Positions 27,623 through 41,356 of a stretch of 64,000 nucleotides of DNA are shown piece by piece. The translations under genes were made by a program, and so were the position numbers. Below the pieces are notes generated by a model. It worked only from the letters and a program-made list of their open reading frames with translations, made no database searches and was not told the origin of the DNA. Source of the DNA: Paralichthys olivaceus. Taxonomy: Eukaryota > Chordata > Actinopteri > Pleuronectiformes > Paralichthyidae. The stretch's first letter is position 1; each line of letters begins with the position of its first letter. The stretch covers positions 3,773,001-3,837,000 of the forward strand of contig NC_091108.1 in assembly GCF_024713975.1 (NCBI RefSeq), read 5' to 3'.

Positions 27623-28479
27623 TGCGAAGGCCAAACAATAATTAGATTCTTGTCTGCGCAGGATTTCCAATCCGTCACCAGCTTAAAGTTGTACCTTTAA
27701 ATAGCAGTTTGGCCGTCAAATCCCTACTGTCTTCCCTTTAACACTTGTAGCATCAGCTATTTGACTCGAAGCGTGACACTTATTTAAAAATATCTCAGAC
27801 TCTGATTTATCTTTGATGTTTGCCGCCATAGTGTCTTTCTGAAAAGCGATTAATCACCGGTGCACAATGAGTCCTGTTATAGGTTGACCCAAGAATGATC
27901 CACCCTTTGGATTCTTTGTTTCTCGGGAAAGAAAGGACACATTTGAAGGAGCCTCCAAAAAAAGGACCGCTTAGTTTCGCCGCTGTGTTGCAATCATATT
28001 TAAATGCGGCCTCCGCAGGATGCAGCCCCTGAATTGGTACACTGCTACTGACCTTTTCATGAGCTGTGCTGTCCAGTTGTTGGGCAGTTCAGTTTGCAGC
28101 CATGATTGATTCTCTTAGGTTCTGTTAAATCTCTTGAAGTTAATCACTATGTTTCCTTCATTCTGCTGAACGTGCACATAGAGAAATGTACAGGAAATGA
28201 TGGGAGAGAGAGAGAGACGTGTAAAAATCTATGTCTGTACCGATCAGCACATAATTGCGGCAGACATCACCCCTTTCTGATAAGGGACCATTTACACAGG
28301 GTTTATATACTGTAATTAGTGGATTTATTAATGCTTAACAAGTCACTCATGCTTCATACATGTGTGATAAAAAAGTTACGAAGAGCTTTTGTGTTGCCAG
28401 TTTGCAGAAAATCAACCTCAAGTACAAAACCTTTCTTGTCTTTTTAGTCAGCATCCTTCATTGGACTAAATGGGACTGA

Positions 28480-28600
28480 TTTATGTCCATTTGGGGGCAA
28501 TGGGACAAGCTGAAAACACAATACTGACATATTTTATTAAAGCATATTTAATGTATAAAGTTGCCATGTTGAACATCCAGCATAGAGACAATGAGCAACA
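28480..28600 (+). repeat. Degenerate interspersed repeat, family R3, copy 1
   Basis: Shares the ordered words 'ttgggggc', 'gaaaacac', 'tattaaagcata', 'gtataaagttg' and 'gaacatcca' with 31985-32075. The element probably extends to about 28915, where 'gtggtgggcggtaaaacc' resembles teleost repeat sequence I remember. Confidence 0.65.
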
Positions 28601-30351
28601 TTGCATAGATAGCATGAATACAGTTTTTTTTTTTATCCATCCGATGAATGTAAGTCCAATATTCACTCTCTTTTTAACTTTGAATCCTGTGGGAATAATC
28701 CTGCTCATTAGCTGCTCAAGTGTCCAAAGTGTTCACCAGTTGGCTGTTAAGATTTTCTGTTTGCTGTTCGGTGCAGAGCAGCTAATGTACAGTACAGAGC
28801 TTTCTGAGCTGCAAACAGCTTCGCACATGAGAGAGCTGAAAGCAAACCAGAAAATTAAAGTGGTGGGCGGTAAAACCAAAACAATGATCCAAAATAGATC
28901 CAGAGAGGGTTGAGCTACAAAGCTGCTTATATTTCACTGTTGGCTTGTCACTTTGAGAAGCCTCTTTCATATCAGTCATTTAATCTATTATCAAAATAAA
29001 CAAAACTGATTGTCTTTGCACTTCTGCAAGTTAAGACATTTTAAAAGCCTCTTCACTCCGTTGAATCCAGCTTGATAAAACTGTTGATTGTTCTGTTCCC
29101 TGAGTGTTTATATTTTAAAATGGGGACACAAGGCTTTTATAAAGGATAACACAATAACGCTAACTCGTTTATTTCCCATGAGGTCCTCACTGGGAGGCTG
29201 GAGTTGCAGCAGCGAGGGAGTTGAGAGTTTGATCAAATCAACACAACAGCAATTAAGAATATTGCAGCATATTGTTGATATTGCTTAACCGGGCGGAGTA
29301 GTCCAAGAAAAATTAGGAAATTAGTTTTTCAAAATAAATGTATACGTCTTGCAGGGCATAGAGCCACGGCCAGTAGCAACGTCATGTTCTGCTTTTGCAT
29401 TAGTTTGTCTTGGGACACGTTCACTGCAGAGAGGACCAGACTCAATGTAGAGGCAGTTGCTGTTTTAAAGTTAAATATTATTGTTGGGAGTCACCAAAGA
29501 CTAACATACAAGCATAACAAATACAGCAGTTGAATAAGAGTGATCTGTCAAGATTAATGACGTTGCACAGAATCGGCGCCGCAGACGTGCAGGCACAGCT
29601 TCCCTCGTTTCATCCACTCCTGCAGGAATTTACACTTCGGAGTTTTCCGAAAAAAAAATCAAAGAGGGGTTTCAAAGAGTTCTGGAGCCGCGCTGGAGAC
29701 GCAGGGAGTGATGTGACCAGTGGGTTTTCAGTGATTGTTGGTTTGTGGAGTTTAGAGTGTTGTTTTGGCTTGAACACATGTTGTAAAGTTACGATTACAG
29801 CCCGGGCCAACTGTGTGTTTTGGAGTGCAAATCTTTTTAATAAGCTTTTTTCTTTCTTATTGTACTGTCCTGGCTCCAGTCGCTCCCCTCTCGTCCCACA
29901 TGAATTGGCAGTTTGATTCCATTAATTTCACTGTCCTGTGGAGAGAGCTATTGTTATTTGTTAGCAGTGGTTTGGCACAACAACGTGAGCCTGACACAAC
30001 CGCATCCTCAGCGGACTTCTTTCCCCTTTTTCTACATCCTCCTCCATTTCTCTACAAATAAATTAATAAGTAAACACAGGCACCTGTGGTGGGTATTACT
30101 GTAATTAACAGTAGTTAACTTTTTATACCACAAGTAGAGTTTATTTTCTTAGCGTACAGTAATCACAGTGAGAAGTTTTCGCATTGAGAACATATTTCTG
30201 TCTTTTTAGGTTTTCATTAAATCTGAGACAAATGCGAAGAGACATTTAAATCTTCACTGTAAAAACTATTGCTCAACTTACTTAAATCCTAAAGTGGAGG
30301 ATTTTGAGTGAATGCAGTAGAGAAATTCTCGCTCTGCATTGGGAACACATG

Positions 30352-30545
30352 CGGTGGCTGTGGCTCAGGAGGTAGAGCAGGTCTATCCACTAGCCAGAAG
30401 GTCGGTGGTTCTATCCCCAGCCCCTTAAGTCTTCTCGCTGAAGTGTCCTTGGGCAAGACACTGAACCCTAAACTGCCCCTGACGACTGTGTGTGATGGAA
30501 AAAGAGCTCCGTGTAGAGATGCTGTGTGAATGAAACTTGTAAAGT
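30352..30545 (+). mobile_element. tRNA-derived SINE-like element
   Basis: Box A-like tggctcaggaggtagagc and box B-like ggttctatcccc lie about 35 bp apart, followed by the 'gtccttgggcaagacactga' body typical of a very common fish SINE. A partial copy in the opposite direction is at 60800-60890. Diverged; not a functional tRNA. Confidence 0.75.
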
Positions 30546-31984
30546 GCAAAAGAAATGAACAGAACATGTAAGATTTAATTTGGGAAACTTAACTGAAAAT
30601 GGTCTTCGTATGGATTCTACTGGTTAAACCCTGGTCAGCAGTTACATTTGAATTCTTTGTGTTTAGAGCTCCATATATTAAAGTTATTAAAGATGAATGA
30701 TCAATACTAAAGATGATCTGTCGTCACATCGGATTCTTTTTTTTTTCAAAACATTGGATATTGAGTTTCCCTCAAAACTAAAAAATCTACTCCAGACATT
30801 TTCAGTTTTTCCTAACTCACAGTGACGTTGGTCGAACAGCTTCAGAAACCAACTCCTTCCACAGATTTGAGGGGGGGGGGGCTGTCATGTCAAGTGCAAG
30901 TTAACACAATGATGAGTGCTGGATGAGAAGAACCAGTTCAGCTCAGCAGTGCAATAATCAAATTAAAATAAAAGCCAAGTAGGAAGAGCTTTAATATTTA
31001 AAAAAAATCAAATACAATACTAAAAAACTATAAAATGCAATTACATCATGAGACAACAGAAGAGCACAAATGTGAGAGTAACATTTTACAGATGCAAACG
31101 ATGAAATGATTAAAACGCTCAGTAAGAGCAGAGCTGGATTAAACGTAAACAAACAAAGAAAAATAAAAAGTCCACACGCTGACATTTCTACTGCAGACAG
31201 AGAGTGAGCAGCTGTGCAGAGGAGAGAGAGGGCTTTTCTCTGTAGTCGTGTTTTTGTACAATATTTACACAACTATTTCTGTCACTTCATGTGCGAACAT
31301 CCAAGTGCAACACTGTGGATGTTTGTTGAGAGTCTGAAATATGCTCCATTATCCCCTGATTTAAAGTTTAGTGCACGTCCCTCCTCTTCATAACCACCTC
31401 AGCTTTTCAACATTTCCATTTTGACCTTTCAGAGCAACTGCAAACACTTTTAATCTCCAGTGTGGTCACACAACAAGTCTCACAAACTAACCCTGACAAC
31501 AGATTACTGTGTTAAAACATAATTATTTGGTGTTTGTGTTGTAAATCTCCTTTCAAAAGCTTTAAGTGACTTATAGAAACTTTATGAGTTCATTTCCTCA
31601 CTAACGATTTATATATCTGATAATGAGTTTCTGCAGATTCCCTCTGTGAGCACATTAACACTCAGGAAACAGGATATTTATCCAATCTCAAAAGATCTAA
31701 GTGTAAAGAGGCGTTTAAGACAGATGGAAATCTGATTCCTCAAACCACCTCTGGAGGTGGATTCAGACTCTATGTTCCAGATGTTGAAACGGTTGAAGAT
31801 GCATCTGTCTCTCTCTCGAATGAATCTTCACCTCTCTCATAGTGTCACTGCTCTGTATCAGTATCTACTGTCTCTCCAGGGTCTAACTCGTCTGTCTGAA
31901 TGTTAACTGCAGCACAAGACTCTTCTTGTCTTTCTTAGACAGTCTTCTTCTCTTTCTCTCACAGTTGACTCACAAATTGGTTTT

Positions 31985-32075
31985 TGGCCACTTGGGGGCG
32001 ATAGGACGAGCAGAAAACACTGATATATATTAAAGCATAAAGAATATATTTAAAGTATAAAGTTGTCGTGGTGAA
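31985..32075 (+). repeat. Degenerate interspersed repeat, family R3, copy 2
   Basis: Matches 28480-28600 in word order ('cacttgggggcgataggacg', 'agcagaaaacac', 'attaaagcata', 'gtataaagttgtcgtggtg'). Confidence 0.65.
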
Positions 32076-34054
32076 CATCCATCTAAAATTACACTGAAAT
32101 TAATTACTATTAAACAAAATCAGCGATTTCTACATATACAATAAAATACAAGGAACTCAGAGCTGTGGTTGAGTTTATCTGATCCCTGATCAGTTTAATC
32201 CCTGGATCATCTGTCCGGCAAGAGCACGATGAGTAAGAGTCTGATACAGATGAGAATTATTCCGTGTTGTGTTTGTGACAGTTAATGAATAGTTGTTGGC
32301 TGAGCTGTTATTGATGTTACTAAGCTATTAGAGCGTGGGAGTTATTATTCTTCATCTGGCTGTTACCAAACAGCTGGGCTGAATCCAAAAGTCCAGATTT
32401 CACCACATCTGCCGGATTCACAGACTCTAAAATCCCAGGACGTCAACGAGATCTGACAAATCCACAATTCATCAAGTTCACAAGGGACTTGGAGCAAACG
32501 TTCTGCAGACCAGAGGGTTCCCATTGGTTTGAAACTTATTAAGGATGTGAAAATAAAATATTAATAATACATGAAAAATGTTATAGTCAAAAGCAATTTT
32601 TCATTTCTGTAAATCTGAAATTAAATCTTTTGTGGTCATAAGAGCCGACAATGGTGTCGGGGGTGATGTAAAAATGATCTTGTGATCTCTGCAGCGGAGT
32701 TAATACGTCACTTCCTGCCTCTGTCTGCTGCACCCGGCTGCTCCAGCTCTCGCCTGAAAATGGCTTAATGTTGTAATGCTGCTTTAATTTTATTAATTAC
32801 GTATAATGATAATAACTTTAATCTACATGGCAGCTTTTGAAACAGCCGTTACAAAGTGCTTCACAAAGTGGACAAGTAAAATGAAGAATACAAAAATAAT
32901 CAAAGACAGGAAGCAAATTAATAACATGTCATTTAAAATCAAATGCAGCAAATGATACAGGATAATATCTCAAATCAAAGACAGCAGATAAATAATGACA
33001 CATCATTCATAAGTTAGTACAAAAGAAGAGGAAGTAATAGGAAAAGAACAATTAAGTCAAAGCCATTTGGTAAAAGTTAGATTAGAGGGATGAAGTTTGT
33101 TCAGCCAACAAGATAATTAACTTGTCTTGTCAATAAGATGGAATCAAGCTTTCAATAAAGTTTTCAGCCTCCACGTCCCTGACTGTTCCCTTCAGTACGA
33201 CTCCTCCGTGCTTGTTGTGTGAAACTGATTTTCCCGTGACATCATATGGACGAGTGCTGGAAAGTGTTGCCTGACTAATCTACTGGCTAAAAAACTAATG
33301 AGTCACCAAACACACACTATAAAAAGACCCCTGGATGTAAAACATAATCTACTTTCAAAAGCTTTCTTAGACCGAATACCACCCAAAATCTGTTTGGAAA
33401 GACACGCTGGAGTCGGCCAGTACCCACCACACCAGACTCTGTCCGCCGGCAAAGAGTTTTAACAGACGTCTAGTGAAGCTGCTCCTATTTCAAGACGCTG
33501 GCAGACAGGCCGGTGGAGTCCGAGTCGAGTCTATAGGCCGCCGCCGCTGCTGCTGCTGGCCGCTCCGCTGTATCTGGTTCACGGGCTCTGCTCACACTGT
33601 CTTGTGGTTTGGACTGGGCCACTGTCATTTCACTGGAATTTCCTGCCATCTGCACTCAGCCAGAGTTTCTCACAGATTCGCACCTGCTTGTAAACGTTAA
33701 GGTCGGCCAGGAGGAGAGGACGCAGGGATAGGTGAGAGCTGACGGAGACAGTTTTAGAAATAATTCACAGAAAAGGGGACTTGTTTGGGAAGGAAACATA
33801 CAGTTTGGTGGACAACTGAGGATGAGACACAAAGATGAGATAATGGGTTTTAACACTGGCCACTGGGACAATTAAATTGTGTTCTGTGTTTTAATAAAAC
33901 ATCTGAATTAAAGGAAATTCTGAGGACTTTAGTCTAATTTAAAACAAAGTGTTGATATATATAAATAGTATGGAAAATGAATGGTTTTCTAAGGATTTAA
34001 CAATTCAGATATAACTTGAACTAATTTGTGAGTTTTAAAAGTTAAAGTTTCTTT

Positions 34055-34206
34055 CATTTAGACAGAGCCAGGCTTCTTTCACTTGTTTCCAGCATTATTT
34101 TGCTAAACTAAGCTAAGCTAAGCTAACTGGCTGTTGGTTGTAGCTTTTTATTTAGCGTATAGAAGTAGCACCAATCTCTAAATGTTGAACTGTTCCTTTT
34201 GAATTA
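34055..34206 (-). repeat. Degenerate interspersed repeat, family R4, copy 1
   Basis: Contains 'agctaagctaagctaactgg' and ends 'aaatgttgaactgttccttt', the reverse complement of the 'gaatagttcgacattttggg' end found at 60674. A frequent teleost repeat as I remember it. Confidence 0.7.
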
Positions 34207-35206
34207 AGGCCTGAAGTACAATTTAAATAATTAAAAGTAGTCTGCTCATCCATTAGTCTTTATTTGGATAAATCTTAACTCATTCATATATTTTATTTTG
34301 TATAGTTTGTGTCATTTAATCTGTAACAGATCGAAAATCTGTAACAAATGAAAATTAATTAATCAATTAATTGAAGTCTGAAATATATCAAGTATCTACA
34401 GAATATTTCAAATAAATAAATAAATGAAGTACCACTAAACATGTGGTGTCCTTCCTGTGTGTGTGTGTGTTGTAGAAAATGGACAATGCCCAGTTTTTAT
34501 ATGCGGATCCATCCAGTGAAAACAAACACTGTCAGCTGCTGTTAACTTGGAGATTGCACATTTCTAAAACTGCTATTTGAAGAATGAAGGATCTCACCAT
34601 AGAGGACGAGTCCCGGGAGTGTCAGTGAGTCTCAAGTTAATATCCAGAGAAACTTCACACCAGGAAGAAATGCCTGAATCCTTATTCCACAACACGTTCT
34701 TATTTTGAGCAACATGAGTCTGCGTTGTTCAGTTTACTTTGACCCAAAATCTGAAAAGTGCCAAAGAATTGTTTTCTGGCCGCAAATGGCCAAACAGTGT
34801 TATTACACATCATCATGAAAATGATCGGATTTATCGAAACAGCCGAGGATATTTTAGCTCCGCAGACACAACAAGAGTTTAACAAAGGGACACAGTGCAG
34901 CCGCACGGATCGTGTCAGACGGGGTCACAGCCCGCTGAGTCAAAACAGTGTTTAAAAGTGAAAATGTGTCAGTGTGGACGCAGCCTAACTGTTAACGTTT
35001 CATGAGAAAGTCCCGGCGCCAAACATCTCCTGTTTAAATTCAGGGCAGGTGTATGGAACCATCCATCATCAGTTGACTTATTTAAAGAAGAGGAGAACAT
35101 ATGATAATATTAATATGAAGTCTTCATGAACAAAAACCCATCGAGAATGTGCGACTAAAAGCCTAAGTGTTGAAAAACGCCGTATCTCACAATGTAAGAC
35201 TAAAAT

Positions 35207-35330
35207 TCCTGGATCCGCCCCCTGATCTGGATCGCCACCAACACGTAATGGGTTCTTTTCTGACCTATCCTGAATTCTTCCACCAGGTTTCATGGAAATA
35301 CGTTGTTTGTTTTTGTGTAATCAAACCAAC
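35207..35330 (+). repeat. Degenerate interspersed repeat, family R1, copy 2
   Basis: Contains 'ggatccgccccctgatctgg' and 'caggtttcatggaaatacgt' followed by 'tttttgtgtaatc'. Same element type as 10274 and 57652. Confidence 0.7.
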
Positions 35331-36455
35331 CATCCTTGAAAAGTGTTGAGCATGAGACCTTCTCTCCTCCTGACATGTTATAATAAACATGTTATCAAGA
35401 CCGAGAGAGCGGGAACGCTGCGGACCACGCTGCCAAAACTGATCTGACTTGATCGGTATCATCTCTGTGGGATTGAGTCCAGTAACTTTTTACACTGGTC
35501 TGATATTTACGTTTTAATTGGATCTGGGTTGTTTCACAGATTAACTCTTCTCTAAGGGACAGAGCGCTCTCTGTAAACCTCGGCCTCGAGGTTATTTATA
35601 ATGTTAAAAACACTCCACTGGATCTTAAACTTTTGGCAAAATGGAAAAACAGCAAAGCAACGAGCGTCGTCTTTTGCCGCCTGCATCATCTCCGCCTCGT
35701 CCAGCTGGAGTATCGATATAACCGGGGATGGAAGAGTAATACCTCTTGTGTCGGAGCTTTGCATTCCTCACTTCAGTTTCCACAGTGCTCAGTGGTTTTG
35801 TCACTTCGACAGCCCTCTCCTTCGAGCAGAGCCTAAAGTTTTAGACATTGAGGCCTTTATTGGCTCCGCTGCTGCTGGTGCTGCTTCAGCCACCTTCACG
35901 TTGCCCTCTTCATTACGCCGATCGCTGGCTCTGTCGGTGCAGAGATTTCTACTTGTTTGGAAAATCTGCCATCAGCACGTTTCGCACGTTCCCCCCTCAG
36001 CAGCCTTGGCCGGGAGGAGGAGACTGGCACGCTGAGCCGTCAGGTTCAGAGACGAGGTGGCGACTTCCAGCCCTGTGGCCCTCTGCGGTGGCATTAACCA
36101 GACCCCAGACTCTCAGTACGCCTGGCAGGAGCTGAGCGTCCGCAGGTGTTTCTGCACCTACGCCGCGCTCGGAGCTCCAGGTCAACATGACGCAAACTGT
36201 CTCTGAGGGCTCCGTGTTCACCTTTCACAATCCACAGGCCTTAAACCTCTGACGTCTTTTTTAATTTGAAACAACTACTTCGATGTTGAGTAAAGTAAAA
36301 AGGTCTCGTTCACCTCCAACAACAGCTGTCTGTGTCTCTGCAGAGGTTTCAGCTTCAGGTCGATCCTCTTCCCTCGGTATAGATTGTGATCATTGGTTAT
36401 ATCCCCTCACTGTGGCTGCCCACTGCATAAGCAATACATCAATATATATTGAATC

Positions 36456-36491
36456 TCTATTGTTTTATATATTATTATATAAAACAATAGA
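36456..36491. repeat. AT-rich perfect 16-bp inverted repeat
   Basis: Arms 36456-36471 (tctattgttttatata) and 36476-36491 are exact reverse complements with a 4-base loop. Confidence 0.95.
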
Positions 36492-36589
36492 TATATTATA
36501 TTATATAGAAAACTCAAATAGTTTCACTGAGATTGATAAATGTGGTTTGAGTGAAAAAACATTGTAGTTACACGTTGATTGATAATTAA

Positions 36590-36612
36590 TTAATTTAATT
36601 TAATTTAATTAA
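36590..36612 (+). repeat. Short (TTAAT)n-type tandem repeat
   Basis: A few pentanucleotide units of taatt in AT-rich intron sequence. Confidence 0.7.
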
Positions 36613-37946
36613 TGAACACAAAATGTGTGTATTAAAGAATTGTAATTAATATAATTAAATGAACATGTCAGGGTGTTGACTCTGGTTCTCTCACTCTTTA
36701 TTGGCATTTCTGTACTTTCTTCTTATTCATTAGACCAAAGATATTCAGCAAAGTGGCAGATTACATGTGATGCTTAGTTTTTATCCAGATGTAAAAGTGT
36801 ATTTAAAAATGTTTATTTGACTGTTTTCTCAGATTCAAAAAATCAAGCAGTTTTTTGAAGTTTTATCACTGATGTAAGCGAGAGACTGGGGGCCTTATAA
36901 AATGTTATTGCTGATGGGAGATAACTGAAGAGACATTTCAGTTAACGGTTGGCTTCTTAACCCTGAAATTCAGAATAAGTGTTTAAAGTTACTCTCAGGG
37001 AATAACAGCTGGACGGTGGAGAATATTGAGAGGCTTTGTGAAGAGGTTGGAGGTTACAGCAGTTAAACCTGAGAGAATCAGTGTTTCAGTGTTTCAGTCG
37101 CTGGTTTGTTTTTCTCGACTGCTTGAAAAATGAAGTCACACTCTTCTCTGCCTCACACGCGGCTGTTGGTTCTGAACTGCACATCATCTGCCAGCAGAAG
37201 TCTGTGGTCATACTCTAAATATCCAGGTGTGTTACTGTAAGAATGTAAAGCAGGCGGCTGCTGGAAAATCACAATTAGGTTTATTCATTCAATTTCCCCT
37301 GAATGAAAAAATGCAAATGAGCTCAACAAGTGGCGTAAATCCTGATTTATTATTAAAATCCACACACTCAAGAATGGATTCGCAGCATTGAACCATTTTG
37401 AAAACAGAGAGATGTGTAAACTATGAACCTTCAGCCAACTTTCTGTGTTGCCATGGTACCGGTCTCCCATGTCTACTATAAAAACACGGGCGACAGTTGT
37501 GAAACTTGTTACGTAATTCACATGTTTTCTCTTGTGCGCAGCCAAATCATTTATTCTCTTGCAAACATATTGTCCTCATGTGAAACAAACTGCACCTGTG
37601 GGTGTTTCTACTCGAAAACTGTCCACGTGTATTTTCAAAAATAATTCCAGGAATTCATGACACATGTTTTCTCTCTCAAACATCACAGTGATTGCTGTTT
37701 TAAAACAATAATGAAAAGCAGGAGTTATGATAATTCCATAGAGGTCGGTGATCTAATTTTGATGATTACAACCTGCGTCCACAAGCACAAACATGTGTAT
37801 TCTACAATAAACAAGACATGAAACATGCCACCATTGCATTTAAGCTAATGTGCAATGCCTCGACCTGTAAATAGCAATTGTGTTGGTGCCCGCTTGATGA
37901 ATTTAACTAACACTCTCATTTCTTCCTCTGTTTTGGTCTCCACCAG

Positions 37947-38059
37947 CTCCAGAGGAAAACATCTGGCTCTTTAGCCACTAAATGCTCCACTGTGTTCACT
38001 GGGCGTTCGCTAACGTTCTGCGCTGGGTGGGTCGCCTGGTGGACAGCGGGCTCATCCGG
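37947..38059 (+). other. glis1: Probable non-coding exon 2 of glis1, with upstream ORF
   Basis: 113 bp between acceptor 'ttttggtctccaccag' and donor CCGG/GTCAGT. The ATG at 37982 stays open to the exon end (26 codons) and would stop 6 codons into the next exon at 41357, giving a 32-codon upstream ORF. No in-frame link to the GLIS coding sequence is possible, so it is 5' UTR if used. Confidence 0.45.
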
Positions 38060-41000
38060 GTCAGTTCGCTGAAACAGCTGCCCTCAGCAGTGCGAGTGAA
38101 ACAAAACTTATGAGCTGTAAAACCCAAAATAATGAGCTGAAACACATTTAGAGTGAGCTCAGTACGGTGGAGCTCAGGGGACCCGCTGCCGGGGTGATAA
38201 TTCTTCGTAGCTTCATCTCTTTTCTAAAGACACAGGTCAGATGAGATGGCGGCCACGCTTCGCACAGATGTTGCTGAAGATTTATTACAGTCTTTCGTTC
38301 TCTCTTTTCTCACTGGACACTGTGAAAACCACAGGAAAATAAAAACACTTTTTAATGCGCACGTTGCCCAATCTTTTTATCGCCACTCCAGCAAGAGTCC
38401 AACGATAAAGACATCAGCAGAACTGAAAAGAATGGAAATCAAATAAAAACACTGAGAGGACGTAAAGTCCATCCGCAACATTATACGCACATGTATTCAA
38501 GCATACTACATCTACACTCACATACTACATGTATACGTTGATTCTTGGCTCTCACAATTTAAAGTTATGAACCAGAACATGAGCATTTTGCACAGGTTTT
38601 ACAAGCACAGTTGATTTATTGTCAATATTAGATATCGATTTGTTGCTGCAGTTAAAAAAACACATAACATTTGCTTGTACTCGTAATAAAAAAGCACAAG
38701 TGGTCGTTCACATGCACCTGATGAACCAAAGCTTCTGTGGTCCACAAAACAAAACAGTGAGACTCTATCTTTGCATGACTGAAGCTTCAAATTCCTCTGT
38801 ACAGTGTAAGTTAAAAGCAGTAAATAGATAATGACAGAATCGAACATTTTCCCGTATTAACGCACATTCAGCATTTCCTGTAAATCCTCCCTGACGCCTC
38901 TGTAACAGCCAGGATTATTGAGGAAGAATAGGACGAGGACACTGCGTGTTCACGGCTCCTCTGTTCAATCTGTTTCCCATGTTTCAGTTCAACCAAAAAG
39001 CACAAAAAAAAGTTTGCAATTCAAGAACCAAAGTGCTTATTGTTGAGACAACTACACATTTGCTTGTCCTGAGACGCCACAGCTGTGTTTAGCTAACCTC
39101 AGCAAGTGAGTCTTTAAAAGACACCACATGAGATGATCCTGCTCTTTTATAAAGTTTTCTGGCTGAGTTGAGGCTTTGTGGGACACTTTTCTTAGTTTTA
39201 ACTGTCTGACTCTTCTTTTTGGAAAATCACCAAAGCGGTTTGTGAACAGACACTGCTAAAAACAAATCCCCTTTTTTTTTGTTGTTGCTATTTTTGTTGC
39301 TGGATTTCGCTTCGCTGGATTTATGTTGTTTACATGCAGAGTGTGACTGAGTGTTTAGAGAAAACAGGGATTAACTAGATGCTTCATCAGATCGAGTCTC
39401 ACATTAGAGTGGATCTGATGTTTTGTTTGCATCTGAAATCCCACAGTTTGCCCTCAAAACTCTAATATTGGTTTAAACTCTCAAAGCCAACAGGTACTTG
39501 GTTTCAATCATCACATTTAAAACACACCAAACCACATGTATCGTTAATCCTTCTCAACCCGTTGACACACAGACACATCGCAGCCTCTCTAATTAAGATT
39601 TGACCACAGTTCCCATGACTCCGTTGGGGGGTGGGGGGGACTTCCAGCGACTTACTGGAAGGATCATAAAACTCTAAACCAGACTATACCAGGAAACTAT
39701 GGGCCTGAACCTACACTTAGTGAGTCCTTCGTCAGCTAATATAACTACGGAAGAGAACTTACTCATCCTCGTAGCCGTGTTGGTTTCTGACTCGTAAAAT
39801 ATCTGCGCGCACAAAAATCCCATTGAATCTTTCCGATGACTAATTACACTTGGCAGAGATGCTGCTGTAAATTAGATCATCAATATCTGGCGGATGGCAT
39901 CAAGTCTCCTCCAATAAACACTCAAGGACTCGAGCACAGTAGAGCTACTGTATGTGTGACAGGGTCGGCGGGGGCGGACTTCTGTTGGACCCGCCGTTTT
40001 CCAGCCTCCCTGTCCTGCATCACTTGCAAGCGGAGAGATGTGGTCCATTACTCGTCCTCTGCTAACAAGCATCTGGACCAGGTTTCAGCCGATGGGCCGC
40101 CGCACAACGCCCGGCTGTTTGCTGCAGGGGTGGCCTCCATGCCTGCAGCCATGGATCAGCACCGGCTGTCACAGCAGCTCAGAGGAAACCAAATATACAC
40201 TCGCTGCAGCGTCGCACTCCGAGATGTTTGATTGAAGCCTGCTGACACGGGGTCGGACACGCTGTTTGTTTGGGCGTTACTTCGTCCAAAAAACGTCCCT
40301 CGCTCTGTATGTTGTTGACGATTTACCCCTAGTGTTGCTGAGGGGGGGAGGGGAATGAGGGAGTAATGCACAGGGTGACATTTTTTGGGGGGGGTTTGTG
40401 TTTCACCTCGTGGAAACAGCATGGCGAGTTGTCACAACAGCTGAGTCAGAGTTCTGCAACATCACAATAAATCCTGAGTCGGTTCAGCAGAGAGTAGCCT
40501 CACAGGCAGCGTGGGAAGGAATTTATTCAATTACTGGGAGGATTAATACATTTTACACACCAGAGGAGCAACACTGAATATGTGAAAACAGTTGTGTTAA
40601 TCTATTGTGCCTCCAGAGGAAGCTGTGCGAAATACGTCACCTGAGTCAGTTTCAGTTCAGTCTGAAGAACTACAAGAAGGAAAAACAGAAAAACTCAGGG
40701 GTGAGGAGTTAGGACTTACTCCTGATTCCTGCTGATAAGGTGAAGGCTCGAAGCTTCATACGTTTAAACCTGAAACTGTTGCAAAAAGCTAATAAGCGTA
40801 TTGTTGTGTCATTGAATCCTATTTTCATTCAGTGTTGTGTCAACTGACCTTTCCTTCACTTCTTGTACTCTGTCCTAACAATATTCAAAACTGCCAAATT
40901 CCCAATAGAGCTTTTCTTATTGAGATATTTTTCTATTTCTTGAGTAACAACAGTGCATCAAGTTTGAAATAGAGACTGTTGTTGCTCTAAAATCTGTTTT

Positions 41001-41356
41001 AATTTAGATGCAAAATGATCATTCAACAAAAGAGTCAGTGGCTGAATATCTTCCTGATTTTGTCGGTTATACAGATCTGGTAATTCTCTTCTGCAGAAAG
41101 TAGCTGAAGGTTTGTAGATTTGTCGTTAGGGGTCTGAAGAGTTGGCAAATGAAGCAATAAATGCACCAAGTTTACAACAATGCCTGCAATCATGATAAAC
41201 TAGCCTATAATAATAATGACTTAATAGAAACAACACTGACAGGGAACCTCCCAACACTCGACGTACGTCACAGAGTTGATGCGATGTGAGTGTTTTGTAT
41301 TTGTGCGTGTTGTCTTTGAAGGTGACTCATTGGGTTTTGGTTTGTGTCTCCCACAG
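38060..41356 (+). other. glis1: Putative intron 2 of glis1
   Basis: No exon or recognised mobile element. Short G-rich runs occur near 39625, 40340 and 40388. ORFs at 39836-40231 lack splice context and similarity I recognise. Confidence 0.4.

Larger units (their letters stand above)
24682..37946 (+). other. glis1: Putative first intron of glis1
   Basis: About 13 kb with no convincing coding exon. It holds several old repeat copies (28.5, 30.35, 32.0, 34.05 and 35.2 kb) and two perfect hairpins (27.58 and 36.46 kb), listed separately. The ORFs inside it lack splice context and similarity I can recognise. Confidence 0.5.

Noticed and set aside
28470..28913. 147-codon plus-strand ORF
   Set aside because: Overlaps R3 repeat sequence in an intron; no domain recognised.
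30352..30440. Functional tRNA gene
   Set aside because: Box A and box B are present but the cloverleaf arms are not complete and the downstream body is that of a SINE.
35601..36035. 144-codon ORF in glis1 intron 1
   Set aside because: No recognised domain, no splice sites that fit, overlapping ORFs in other frames in a locally GC-richer patch.
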